This document shows, piece by piece, positions 41,001 through 50,300 of a stretch of 64,000 nt of DNA (positions within the stretch are counted from its first letter, which is position 1; every line of letters starts with the position of its first letter). A program made the translations under genes and the position numbers. This DNA comes from Caecitellus pseudoparvulus (lineage: Eukaryota; Bigyra: Bicosoecida): the NCBI GenBank assembly GCA_965644315.1, contig CBFFRQ010000089.1:744001-808000 (forward strand), read 5' to 3'. The notes under the pieces were generated by a model. It was not told the origin of the DNA. It made no database searches and saw only the letters and a list, made by a program, of their open reading frames with translations.

Positions 41001-44000
41001 ACTTGGGCAACACAGAGCTGCTGGTGGACGGTGTGTCGGACGTTGGTGCTGGGGTGGGCGTGATGCGCTTCACTGTGGGCAGCAGCGGTGCTGGGCTGAG
41101 CTGCCGAGAGGCGGGGGGGCGGTTGACGCTGGAGGAGCGAGACAGCAGGCAGCGGTACTCATGTGAGGACATGGATGTATCTCGACTGCCTCGGCCTGCG
41201 GATGGCACGACTGTGGAAGTGTCAGTGGCGGTGGAGAGCAACGATGGTGTGGTCGTGCCAGTGGGTTCAGGCAGTGCCTCGTTGATGGGCACGCCAGTGG
41301 TGCGCAGTTTGATCCCACGGACAGGCGCAGCGGGGGCACCTGTGACGGTGCAGGGGGCAGGGTTTGGCGTGAGTGCGGGGGATGTGCTGGGTGTGACAGT
41401 GGGGGGGCACCCTGCGCCGTCGGTGGAGTGGACGGCGTCCAGCAGCTTGACGTTTGTGTTGCCGGACTTGAACACGACGGACCCTGTGGCGCTGAGCGGG
41501 TTGCGTGTGTCGGTGCTCATGCGGAGTGGCGCAGAGTCTGTCGGTGAGGGGGCAGACGGCGACGTGTTCAACTACGCCATTCCGCCACAGCCGCCTCGAG
41601 TGGCGCCCCAGCTGCTGTGTGTGCGTCGTGACATCACGGGTGCGACGCGTGTGGCGTTTGGGTGGGATGACGATGACGTGTCGCGGCTGGTGGGTGTGAG
41701 TGCATGGGTGGTGGAGGTGGGCCCATGGGGCGGGGGGAGCGAGGCCCGGCCTCAGACGCTGGTGTACGCAGCAGAGCCAGGTGCGGCAGCTGCCGTGACT
41801 CAGCTGCAGGCACTGGATGTGGAGTGCTACGTAGGTGCTTGGCCGGCGCCGTCTGTGAATCGCACAGCCGTGGCGGCTGCTGTGGCGGCACGCAGTCCAG
41901 ATGGCAGCTACCAGCGTCTGGTGGAGATCACGATCCCGGGTCTGAGCGCTGCGCCGCTGTCAGTGCGTGTGCGGGGCAGCAGCGACATCAGCAGCCGGCA
42001 GCAGGATGGGCCAGCGTCACGGGCGGCCGGGCCAGTGTTTGAGCGGTGTGGCACAGATGCCTTCCTTGCCACACACGAGATTGTCGAGGGGCGCACGAGC
42101 CAAGCGGTGTGCCGGTCCTGCCCTGTGGGGGCGGTGTGTGGCGGCCTGCCGTGGGAAGGCATGCGTGCGGCGCGGGGGTACTTCCGTGTGCCCTGGGGCG
42201 AGTCGGGGTTGACCTTTTCACCCTGTCGCAGTGATGCGGCATGCCCTGGTGAGCCGCCGGTGGTGCCGTTGCAGGCTGTGTGGTTGGGCGCTTCACGGCG
42301 CCGGGCACTGGGTGCGGGCGCGAATAGCAGCCAGGACCTGTGCCTGGATGCGGGGTGCTTGGGGCAGCGCAGTGAAGCGCAGGCCGTGCCTGTGGAGTTC
42401 CTGGGCAGCATGGTGGCTGTGCCCGAGGAGCTGGGGCAGCACAGCGCCAACAGCACTGTCAGCAGCGGAAGCGCCGGGCAAGAGCAGTGTGCAGTGGGGC
42501 ACACGGGCGTGCTGTGCGAGACGTGTGCTGTGGGGTATGGGAAGGTGGGGTCTGACGAAGTGTGCACTCAGTGCCGGGGCGGGCAAGCAGCCGCTGTGGC
42601 GCTGTTGGTGGCGGTGGTGGTGCTCGTGGCGGCAGTGTGTGGCTTCCTGGCGTGGTCGTCGCTGTCGCAGGCAAAGGCCAACGAGGGCACGGCCATCCAG
42701 AAGATCGGCCTGAACCACATGCAGCAAGTGGCGCTGATGGGGTCCTTTGCGCTGCAGTGGCCTGATCCGTTCCTGTGGCTGATGGACTTCTTCGACACGG
42801 CGTCCAGTGGCAGCACGGGGTTCTTCTCCATGGACTGTGTGCGCCCCGACAGCAGCACCCTGGACACCAGCGGCCTGAGCACATTCCAGCTGAAGACGTT
42901 GATGGTGTTCTTGTTGCCCTTCATTGTGCTGGCGTTGGCGGGCTGCGTGCTGGGCATAGCTGTGCTGGTGCGGCAGGTGCGGCTGGCGCGGGCGCGGCAG
43001 TTCGGGGTGGTGTTCCTCTTCGTGACGCTGTTCATGCTGTACACGTCCTTCATCCGCGCGGCGATGCAGCTGTTTGCGTGCGAGGACGTGGGGGGCGAGG
43101 CGTACCTGTCGGCGGACGTGTCAGTGCCGTGTCGTGGCACAGAGGCGTGGCGGTTTGGGGTGGGTGTGCCGACGTTGTTGTTGTTTGGGGCGGCGGCGCC
43201 TGTGGGTGCAGCGTGGATGCTGTCGCGTCGGCGGTCCAAGCTGTACACGAGCGACTGGCACAAGGCGACGCTGGGCTTCCTGTACATGGGGTACACTGAG
43301 GAGACGTTCTGGTACGAGTCTGCGGTGTTGTTGCGCAAGGCCGTGTTGGCGGCGGTGTTGATACTGACGACGCCGATGGGCCTGCTGTGGCAGGTGTCCG
43401 GGGCGCTGGCTGTGATTTTCGGCGCATCACTCCTTACTGCAACCCGTGTGCCGTTCCGCAACAAGACAGCGAATCGACTTGAATTGGTCAGCCTCGCGCT
43501 TTCTATTCTCACGCTTGTTGGCGGCGTCATGCTTTACGATATTGCTTCACGAGAGGTGCAAACTTCGTCGCATTTTGACATTGCATCTGTTATTTCGGTG
43601 ATGCTGACTTTGCTGAACGGTATCTTCCTCATCACCACCCTTGTCATTGTGCTTCGTGCCCGTGGGTCCCAGATCTTGGATGTTGCCAAGAGTGCAGCAG
43701 CTCCCATCGGTGCGCTTGTGAAGTCGGCATCGCTGCGATTTAGCGGGGCAGCTTCAGCGTCCGAGCCGCCGCCCAAGCTGAGCGGCCAGCGCATGTCACG
43801 CAGGCCATCCCTCACACCCCAAGCCCCGCCAAGTCCCAGAGAAGCAGTCACATCAGCTGGAGACCCCACTGGCCAAACAACTGTGTCTGTTCTGCAAACA
43901 GCCCGAGAGGGGCGTGTGATGAAAGCAAGCGCTGCCAAGGGTGCTCAGACCAGTGCGCCAGCTTCGCCCTCCCAGGTGTATGAAGTGAGAAACCCCATGG

Positions 44001-44170
44001 CTCGTGGGGTCTGGGATGCAAACAAGGAACCCGAGGCTCAGCGCAAGGGGAGCGCGCCAACCAAGGTTCAGCGCAAGGGGAGCGCACCAACAAGGGTTCA
44101 GCGTCCACCGAAACCCGCGACGATCCCCATGCCACCAACAAGCAAAGGACCATTCCCTCCTTCAAAGTGA
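35075..44170 (+). CDS. Giant membrane protein A: RCC1-like propeller, IPT/TIG, Cys-rich, multi-TM
   Basis: Single-exon ORF; with the start at 35075 it has a good signal peptide (MKGSPLTLVLVAACAISSARS) and 3031 aa. Order: an N-terminal beta-rich domain (to about 330); RCC1/BLIP-II-type repeats with the CWGxNxxGQLG pattern (about 337-1265); IPT/TIG-like immunoglobulin folds (about 1440-2170; for example TVQGAGFGVSAGDVLGVTVG); a Cys-rich GCC2/GCC3-like segment (about 2320-2500; CAVGHTGVLCETCAVGYGKV); then about eight TM helices (2503-2862); and a Ser/Pro/Lys-rich cytosolic tail with a 10-residue repeat. Many NxS/T sites support an extracellular N-part. RCC1 repeats here are not a nuclear Ran exchange factor. 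A surface receptor, adhesin or channel is inferred; no ligand is known. It is an inverted paralog of gene B. Confidence 0.88.
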   Translation: MKGSPLTLVLVAACAISSARSLRLFPEGEARVTPVSYSALPNTGPRSVVRAASGTLNVSGATSPLHTALGGAALSVQREWLRWDFNVSLDTSRPSPPTALPPLPPGAAFAHHSAWVAGGTVEWEGHSASLPALNTSTVYGASMQNFSLGAAGLLGALDHGEGGMQARLAEAGNVMARFEMSWNGFSMEPSMQVSHLRVWRGGQWVHVHGPTVCTGVVVGHPLFNASLFEEFTPEVGPEHPGTFSVPVHPLRVTVHCDAAAMFLSTVEQRLLTHWAREWPSPPVLNLHSVRLHSLAPWVEGVGGLGAVPAEPSAWPALEREGAAERASMGIPLRTNSAGVVQLSMGKEHMCALLQGGTVRCWGEGGATVAVGYGAGRLGQGNTDDLGADISVTDIPDIALPGPAVWVQAGSFTTCAMLVGNRLHCWGDNSEGQLGLSHMQPVGASPASMPAEAEVPLPAGDVVVKIGLAATTTCMLTSVGEVKCWGSNFHAGYGLGPSGLAFRTGGFVSRTAAHSRSAVLSGPALDIQAGTGHFCALLTEGRVQCWGLAGEFPPFSGGSGQLGYGQTAFGMSPFTNLGDNETPASVGPVPIGAYAVYLSSGTFHNCIVTVEGKVRCWGANRDDGYGYGESGGGRLGIGMYPPGASGWDDASVGDDEPASAAPFIELPAPAVKVACGHIHSCILLVTNEVVCVGVDTDGVRARGFNQVAADWNRFVPQRKKNIKGATNFRMGPVLMPGAAADVHAGLINAGFESYGGVFQVSASPTTGITGRGSLANSLGDNEWLSQTGFLPEARHQASINVQPSIIGNLRLTPAKYGEAASVRLGLDGGCILTTWGGIKCWGDPRYNITGFNTADYLPTGDVYGDDELPWNSAGLNIPDGAVDIAAGARTVCVLFDATEFGKVLASSSHASRNVACWGDNNGLASTGGQGFEGQLVPFSGDSSSHGSHLPANWLSFPSPAVRIAGKFHHYCIIDATKHVLCWGDNSKAQLTHGTRSTQYVSQATRTLLMGGHGAVDVCAGEEHTCVILDDANSTVQCWGSHSQGQLGLNIHDLITGGHVSASFCSSQYNCHLSRDEVSTIGWGVPLNGSQPVSLTCGLAHTCAVFADGGVQCWGKNAAWKYLNAGASVELSVIEATTLGIKHASTTSRPLPGGGLTEENSHVGDDEYPSQMPQVQLSGKAISVDATETHTCVLLESGQIQCWGDGRLGELGTESAQLVGDDEHPSDVGPAHISGTFKQVSTGLHRTCGLRTTGHVRCWGSISRESPQTYQLASIRPGDTDSDEGTLRKIGDVRFQRWIRGPTDMQLDFSSYLSPVGLAPQLHLVGSVVQWRAVTQVRTCTARVCSLAGLGALPSWMVNLMLGAYEVDLPTLPAAATSAGQGSVCSLLGLPTLDAEKVCDASSTCTRAALDSRNSQCQNDDWVHTCMWPALDVSPSLLRLDSVSASEIVPGVRVPSQGGKVYINGEFWSLRMLSSLPLNLTVRFGSESAVCDSAALQSHTLIECFAPPVPPVPVSAGLVVELHHTVPGLPSPFKEESVKAFYLPPRLIVAYPSADIPNTGGLVALEGDHFGSGFPSSMAQTTYVILVPVGGSSDCSQVNPMLGSSVTIEAQPAPTVETLTILLPPGQQGACIAVQVADQRSNWLPLQYLQPSLDSVTPSTFLRPDGPGQAFGTFVFRGVNLAEPSFSLSGKVGNASCSHMIRVSSSMVSCFGVDLYRAFPTAFEGLISSITLQYTVRIGTQSLVQIKPNLATGINSIRVSSVAGFPVPLVGGEITIYASGLTRHEGTIAADTRRHGNESDIEAVTLGDGVPCSDIRTQGGQLWCTVPPGTGSLSPVYIRRLSSGSATFTQSQMRYADPEPSAVQSPSISAAGNETLSIVGLHFGSRDAPHIVRVRVGDAECAGVEVVSSTLARCRTPSLAEAGVTAEAVVSVQSLSGNWTALTQPVVYLTPTVLAVEGGAMLWGAQRLLHTFSIVGLYLGNTELLVDGVSDVGAGVGVMRFTVGSSGAGLSCREAGGRLTLEERDSRQRYSCEDMDVSRLPRPADGTTVEVSVAVESNDGVVVPVGSGSASLMGTPVVRSLIPRTGAAGAPVTVQGAGFGVSAGDVLGVTVGGHPAPSVEWTASSSLTFVLPDLNTTDPVALSGLRVSVLMRSGAESVGEGADGDVFNYAIPPQPPRVAPQLLCVRRDITGATRVAFGWDDDDVSRLVGVSAWVVEVGPWGGGSEARPQTLVYAAEPGAAAAVTQLQALDVECYVGAWPAPSVNRTAVAAAVAARSPDGSYQRLVEITIPGLSAAPLSVRVRGSSDISSRQQDGPASRAAGPVFERCGTDAFLATHEIVEGRTSQAVCRSCPVGAVCGGLPWEGMRAARGYFRVPWGESGLTFSPCRSDAACPGEPPVVPLQAVWLGASRRRALGAGANSSQDLCLDAGCLGQRSEAQAVPVEFLGSMVAVPEELGQHSANSTVSSGSAGQEQCAVGHTGVLCETCAVGYGKVGSDEVCTQCRGGQAAAVALLVAVVVLVAAVCGFLAWSSLSQAKANEGTAIQKIGLNHMQQVALMGSFALQWPDPFLWLMDFFDTASSGSTGFFSMDCVRPDSSTLDTSGLSTFQLKTLMVFLLPFIVLALAGCVLGIAVLVRQVRLARARQFGVVFLFVTLFMLYTSFIRAAMQLFACEDVGGEAYLSADVSVPCRGTEAWRFGVGVPTLLLFGAAAPVGAAWMLSRRRSKLYTSDWHKATLGFLYMGYTEETFWYESAVLLRKAVLAAVLILTTPMGLLWQVSGALAVIFGASLLTATRVPFRNKTANRLELVSLALSILTLVGGVMLYDIASREVQTSSHFDIASVISVMLTLLNGIFLITTLVIVLRARGSQILDVAKSAAAPIGALVKSASLRFSGAASASEPPPKLSGQRMSRRPSLTPQAPPSPREAVTSAGDPTGQTTVSVLQTAREGRVMKASAAKGAQTSAPASPSQVYEVRNPMARGVWDANKEPEAQRKGSAPTKVQRKGSAPTRVQRPPKPATIPMPPTSKGPFPPSK
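35177..36531 (+). repeat. Inverted repeat arm N-A (1355 bp), partner 51940-53294
   Basis: Every position p matches 88471-p in gene B, with no net insertion or deletion at either end. It encodes the N-terminal beta domain and the first RCC1-like repeats. Differences are scattered substitutions plus one short divergent patch at about 36222-36245 (six of fifteen residues changed). Confidence 0.9.
40334..43405 (+). repeat. Inverted repeat arm C-A (3072 bp), partner 45039-48110
   Basis: Every position p matches 88444-p; both ends give the same sum, so the arms are the same length. By eye only three amino-acid changes (Ala/Ser, Glu/Val, Ser/Ala) and a few silent changes were found in about 1024 codons. 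It covers IPT/TIG domains, the Cys-rich segment and the first six or so TM helices. Confidence 0.93.
44035..44094 (+). repeat. 30-bp tandem repeat, two full copies, in the tail of giant gene A
   Basis: Copies at 44035-44064 and 44065-44094, with a partial third copy starting at 44095. The unit encodes AQRKGSAPTK/VQRKGSAPTR, a basic Ser/Thr-containing motif in the predicted cytosolic tail. It is absent from gene B. Confidence 0.9.
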
Positions 44171-44315
44171 GCCACTTCTCTTTTTGCATGGGAGTCTCGC
44201 GAACAGCGAGCTTAGAGTGTCGCTCATACAATGCATTTTGTAGATATGTAGGTCGGCTCCAATCGAGCGCGGAGCCCAGTGCGCTCCCAACATCCATCAG
44301 TGGCAGGAATGCAGC

Positions 44316-47300
44316 TCAAACCCCAAGTTTAGAGCCCTGTGACTGCTTTCGAACTCGAGACTGCCGTCGCATGCTTCGACGAGGAGTTGGCGCTTGGCGG
44401 TCTTGCCCAACGGTTGCAGCCCCACCTAACTGCCGCCCCAAAGGGTTCTGAATCTGGTAAGTGTCCAATGGGCTTATGTGGGCTTTGGGCTGTGACTCCT
44501 GACCACCTCCAGACCCGAGCACTGGCAGAGTTGCTTTTGACTGGGGGTGAAGCACCGATGTCGGAGGTGGTTGCTTGGCTGGTGCTGCTTTCAGCACACT
44601 CGCCGATTTCGGAGCAGCCTTGGAGGCAACAGGCGCGCTTTTGCCTTGGCCTCGGCGCAGCGGAGCCCCAACGAGCGTGCGACTTGAAAGCGATCGGAGG
44701 CGCGAAGATGCTCTGCGAAGGAAGCGGGCCACAGGTTTGTCAGACTGCTCTGCCAGCTCAACCAGGGCTGCTGCCCGTGCCCTGAGAACAGTCCATACAA
44801 CAACTGCAAAGAACAAACAGTTCAGAGCAGTCAAGACGACGGAAATAGCGATGGCAGACGATGGGGCTACGTTGGGCCCTGACGGGGAGCTCTGCTGATC
44901 GATATCATACAGCATAACGCCTCCAGCCAGCGTCACAATTGACAGGACCAGGCTTGCGATCTCAAGATGATTCGACACTTCCGAGCGGTACGGTAGGCGC
45001 CTCGCTGTGAGCACAGAGCAGAAAACTAGAACCATCAACGCCCCGGACACCTGCCACAGCAGGCCCATCGGCGTCGTCAGTATCAACACCGCCGCCAACA
45101 CGGCCTTGCGCAACAACACCGCAGACTCGTACCAGAACGTCTCCTCAGTGTACCCCATGTACAGGAAGCCCAGCGTCGCCTTGTGCCAGTCGCTCGTGTA
45201 CAGCTTGGACCGCCGACGCGACAGCATCCACGCTGCACCCACAGGCGCCGCCGCCCCAAACAACAACAACGTCGGCACACCCACCCCAAACCGCCACGCC
45301 TCTGTGCCACGACACGGCACTGACACGTCCGCCGACAGGTACGCCTCGCCCCCCACGTCCTCGCACGCAAACAGCTGCATCGCCGCGCGGATGAAGGACG
45401 TGTACAGCATGAACAGCGTCACGAAGAGGAACACCACCCCGAACTGCCGCGCCCGCGCCAGCCGCACCTGCCGCACCAGCACAGCTATGCCCAGCACGCA
45501 GCCCGCCAACGCCAGCACAATGAAGGGCAACAAGAACACCATCAACGTCTTCAGCTGGAATGTGCTCAGGCCGCTGGTGTCCAGGGTGCTGCTGTCGGGG
45601 CGCACACAGTCCATGGAGAAGAACCCCGTGCTGCCACTGGACGCCGTGTCGAAGAAGTCCATCAGCCACAGGAACGGATCAGGCCACTGCAGCGCAAAGG
45701 ACCCCATCAGCGCCACTTGCTGCATGTGGTTCAGGCCGATCTTCTGGATGGCCGTGCCCTCGTTGGCCTTTGCCTGCGACAGCGACGACCACGCCAGGAA
45801 GCCACACACTGCCGCCACGAGCACCACCACCGCCACCAACAGCGCCACAGCGGCTGCTTGCCCGCCCCGGCACTGAGTGCACACTTCGTCAGACCCCACC
45901 TTCCCATACCCCACAGCACACGTCTCGCACAGCACGCCCGTGTGCCCCACTGCACACTGCTCTTGCCCGGCGCTTCCGCTGCTGACAGTGCTGTTGGCGC
46001 TGTGCTGCCCCAGCTCCTCGGGCACAGCCACCATGCTGCCCAGGAACTCCACAGGCACGGCCTGCGCTTCACTGCGCTGCCCCAAGCACCCCGCATCCAG
46101 GCACAGGTCCTGGCTGCTATTCGCGCCCGCACCCAGTGCCCGGCGCCGTGAAGCGCCCAACCACACAGCCTGCAACGGCACCACCGGCGGCTCGCCAGGG
46201 CATGCCGCATCACTGCGACAGGGTGAAAAGGTCAACCCCGACTCGCCCCAGGGCACACGGAAGTACCCCCGCGCCGCACGCATGCCTTCCCACGGCAGGC
46301 CGCCACACACCGCCCCCACAGGGCAGGACCGGCACACCGCTTGGCTCGTGCGCCCCTCGACAATCTCGTGTGTGGCAAGGAAGGCATCTGTGCCACACCG
46401 CTCAAACACTGGCCCGGCCGCCCGTGACGCTGGCCCATCCTGCTGCCGGCTGCTGATGTCGCTGCTGCCCCGCACACGCACTGACAGCGGCGCAGCGCTC
46501 AGACCCGGGATCGTGATCTCCACCAGACGCTGGTAGCTGCCATCTGGACTGCGTGCCGCCACAGCAGCCGCCACGGCTGTGCGATTCACAGACGGCGCCG
46601 GCCAAGCACCCACGTAGCACTCCACATCCAGTGCCTGCAGCTGAGTCACGGCAGCTGCCGCACCTGGCTCTGCTGCGTACACCAGCGTCTGAGGCCGGGC
46701 CTCGCTCCCCCCGCCCCATGGGCCCACCTCCACCACCCATGCACTCACACCCACCAGCCGCGACACGTCATCGTCATCCCACCCAAACGCCACACGGGTC
46801 GCACCCGTGATGTCACGACGCACACACAGCAGCTGGGGCGCCACTCGAGGCGGCTGTGGCGGAATGGCGTAGTTGAACACGTCGCCGTCTGCCCCCTCAC
46901 CGACAGACTCTGCGCCACTCCGCATGAGCACCGACACACGCAACCCGCTCAGCGCCACAGGGTCCGTCGTGTTCAAGTCCGGCAGCACAAACGTCAAGCT
47001 GCTGGACGCCGTCCACTCCACCGACGGCGCAGGGTGCCCCCCCACTGTCACACCCAGCACATCCCCCGCACTCACGCCAAACCCTGCCCCCTGCACCGTC
47101 ACAGGTGCCCCCGCTGCGCCTGTCCGTGGGATCAAACTGCGCACCACTGGCGTGCCCATCAACGAGGCACTGCCTGCACCCACTGGCACGACCACACCAT
47201 CGTTGCTCTCCACCGCCACTGACACTTCCACAGTCGTGCCATCTGCAGGCCGAGGCAGTCGAGATACATCCATGTCCACACACGAGTACCGCTGCCTGCT

Positions 47301-50300
47301 GTCTCGCTCCTCCAGCGTCAACCGCCCCCCCGCCTCTCGGCAGCTCAGCCCAGCACCGCTGCTGCCCACAGTGAAGCGCATCACGCCCACCCCAGCACCA
47401 ACGTCCGACACACCGTCCACCAGCAGCTCTGTGTTGCCCAAGTACAAGCCCACGATGGAGAACGTGTGCAGCAGACGCTGCGCCCCCCACAACATGGCAC
47501 CACCCTCCACAGCCAGCACTGTCGGCGTCAAGTACACCACAGGCTGGGTCAAGGCCGTCCAGTTCCCACTCAACGACTGCACTGACACCACTGCCTCCGC
47601 AGTGACCCCTGCCTCAGCCAGAGATGGCGTCCGGCAACGCGCCAGCGTGCTGGACACCACCTCCACACCCGCACACTCAGCGTCCCCCACACGCACCCGC
47701 ACGATGTGGGGCGCGTCCCGGCTGCCGAAGTGCAGCCCCACGATGGACAGCGTCTCATTCCCAGCAGCGGATATGCTGGGACTCTGCACTGCGCTGGGCT
47801 CTGGGTCGGCGTACCGCATCTGGCTCTGCGTAAAGGTCGCGCTCCCACTGCTGAGACGGCGTATGTACACGGGGGACAGGGACCCGGTGCCCGGCGGCAC
47901 GGTACACCACAGCTGCCCACCCTGAGTGCGGATGTCGCTGCAGGGCACACCGTCACCCAGCGTCACCGCTTCAATGTCGCTTTCGTTGCCGTGGCGCCTG
48001 GTGTCAGCGGCGATGGTGCCTTCGTGGCGAGTGAGGCCAGACGCGTAGATGGTGATTTCGCCGCCCACCAGGGGAACAGGGAAGCCAGAAACTGACGAGA
48101 CACGGATGGAGTTCACTCCAGATGTTGCCCGGGAAAGGGAGGTGACTGACTTCGAATCACCGATCAGCACTTCCAACATTGCAGACACGAAAACCACCCC
48201 GCTTATCCCTGATGCTGGGAAAGCATGAAACAAATCAACATTCTGGCATGCTACTTCCCGGATCGAGATGCGTGCGGCCGGTCGACAAGGCGCATTCTCA
48301 ACTTTTCCGTTTAGGACGAAGCCCAACTCTGCAAGGTTCGACCCGATGAACGTGAAATTGGCAAACGCTCGATCCGGCGCATCGGGGCGCAGAAATGCCG
48401 CAGGTTCCACCCTGTTCAATTGCGGCGTTGCGTACCCAAGATTTTCCCACTCGGAGATCTGGCCAGAAACCTGCACAGCGACACAGAGCCGCTGCTGGCC
48501 GGGAGGAAGCGACGCAAGGACTCTTCGGTTTGATGATTCCGGCGAGGGCAGGACAGGCAAGACAGTCACCGTGGCATTTGCAAGGGCCTGAGGAAAGCCA
48601 CTGCAATCAGTGGCATTGCCAACGGGAGCGACGAGGACGTCGGTTGTGTTGACCAAGTTCTGAGGTGTCCTTCCGCCGAAGTTGTCGCCCACTAGCTCCA
48701 CGACTTGGCCAGCATTCGAAATGCCGTTGGCGGGAGACACGCGGCCCAGAGTTGGCTTCGCGTACACGGCTCTCACTGCAGGGTTGACGACAGGGGAGCT
48801 CAAGACCGGGATGTTGTGCTCCAGTTTGACAGTGAGACCTTGTGAGACATCCAGAGCGGGGACACTCGGCGCGACACACTCGATCAAATCGTGCGAAACA
48901 GTCAGACCCGACTCAAGCCGACACTCTGTTCCGCCATCACCAAGCTCAATGCGAAGGACAGGTTCAATGTTGGAGAGCATGAAGACGGGCCAAAATGCGC
49001 CCTTCAGACTCATCCTCTCGCCTGTTGACGGAATGGTGGGAGAAGTCAACAGGTTCGCACTCGGGACGAAGCTTGAAATGCTGAGAGGGGGCAAACCCCC
49101 CTGGCCAGCTGGCCACAAACAAGTTTTCTTCCAATCATGCAACTGCCCCCTGCTCGAGGAAGGTCCGCAGCCCGCACCGGCGCGGGCACACCATGTCGTT
49201 GCATCGCAGACAGTCTCGGTCAGCGATCTGAAGTTCCGCCCGAAGTATGTCCAGCACACATCGCGTTGTGGATCAGCCATGGCTGCTGCGGGTGCATCGG
49301 GTAGCGTCACCTCGGCTGCACCTTCCATTGTGAACAACATCCACGGAGGCAAGGCGACTAAATCCTGCACAGTGCAGAGCGGGGACGGACAGCTCCTCAC
49401 CTGCGCGACGCTGCGCCACTGCGCGACAGATCCCACAAGGTACAAGTCTGGGTGGAATCCGACTGGTTTGAGGTAGCTGGAAAGGTCCAGTTGCACGTTT
49501 GCAGGGGCTCTCATCCAGCGCTGAAAACGCCGGTCCCCAATACCCTGCAGGACAGCGTTGTCAGCATCATCATCTCCCGGCCGGATGGACGCCAGAGCAT
49601 ACGACAGCTGCTCATCAGGATGCAAGGCTCCCCAGCAACGCATGTGGTGTGAGGCAGTCACGCCACACGTAACGCGCTTTCCAGCTGAGATCTGCTGAAA
49701 AGTGGCAGCAACACGCGCCGGGCCTGCATCGGCTGGGTGCTCGTCGTCTCCGATCAACGCCTTGCTCTCGAGACCCAGGGCGCCGAAGAACCCCTCTCCC
49801 CAGCACTGCACACGCCCGCCTTCGAGCAGTGCGCAAGTGTGCCTGTCGGTGCCATCGACGGCTAGTGCAGCGCCGCTCAGCTGCAGCCGCGGCATGCTGC
49901 TCGGGTGCTCATCATCGCCGACATGAGCTGGGATTGTGAAATTGAGGCCCTGGGGTCCGGTGAGGGACATGTTCGCTGCACCTGCGAGACCAAGGTTCGC
50001 AGCTTCCAAAATGGAGACAGCGTTCTCCGGGTTTGCATCGTAAACATTCCATAAGGCGTTGCTGCCCCAGCACTGAACGCCGCCATCAGCGAACACAACG
50101 CAAGTGTGAGAGTGCCCACATCCAATGGATACCGGAACATCCCCATTCAACTGAACAGACACGTTCAGCGCGTTGCCTTGGTCAATGGACCAAGTGCAAT
50201 TGCTTGAACTTGAGCAGAAAGGCTCAATGCTACTATTGGCTCTGATTTCACTGATGGGGATGCCAACCTGACCCATGTTATTGAACCCCCAGCACTGAAC

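Noticed and set aside
40519-43530. Repeated antisense and alternate-frame ORFs (350, 320, 219, 174 aa) found identically in both giant genes
   Set aside because: They appear twice only because the underlying DNA is duplicated. None has a domain or a start context of its own.
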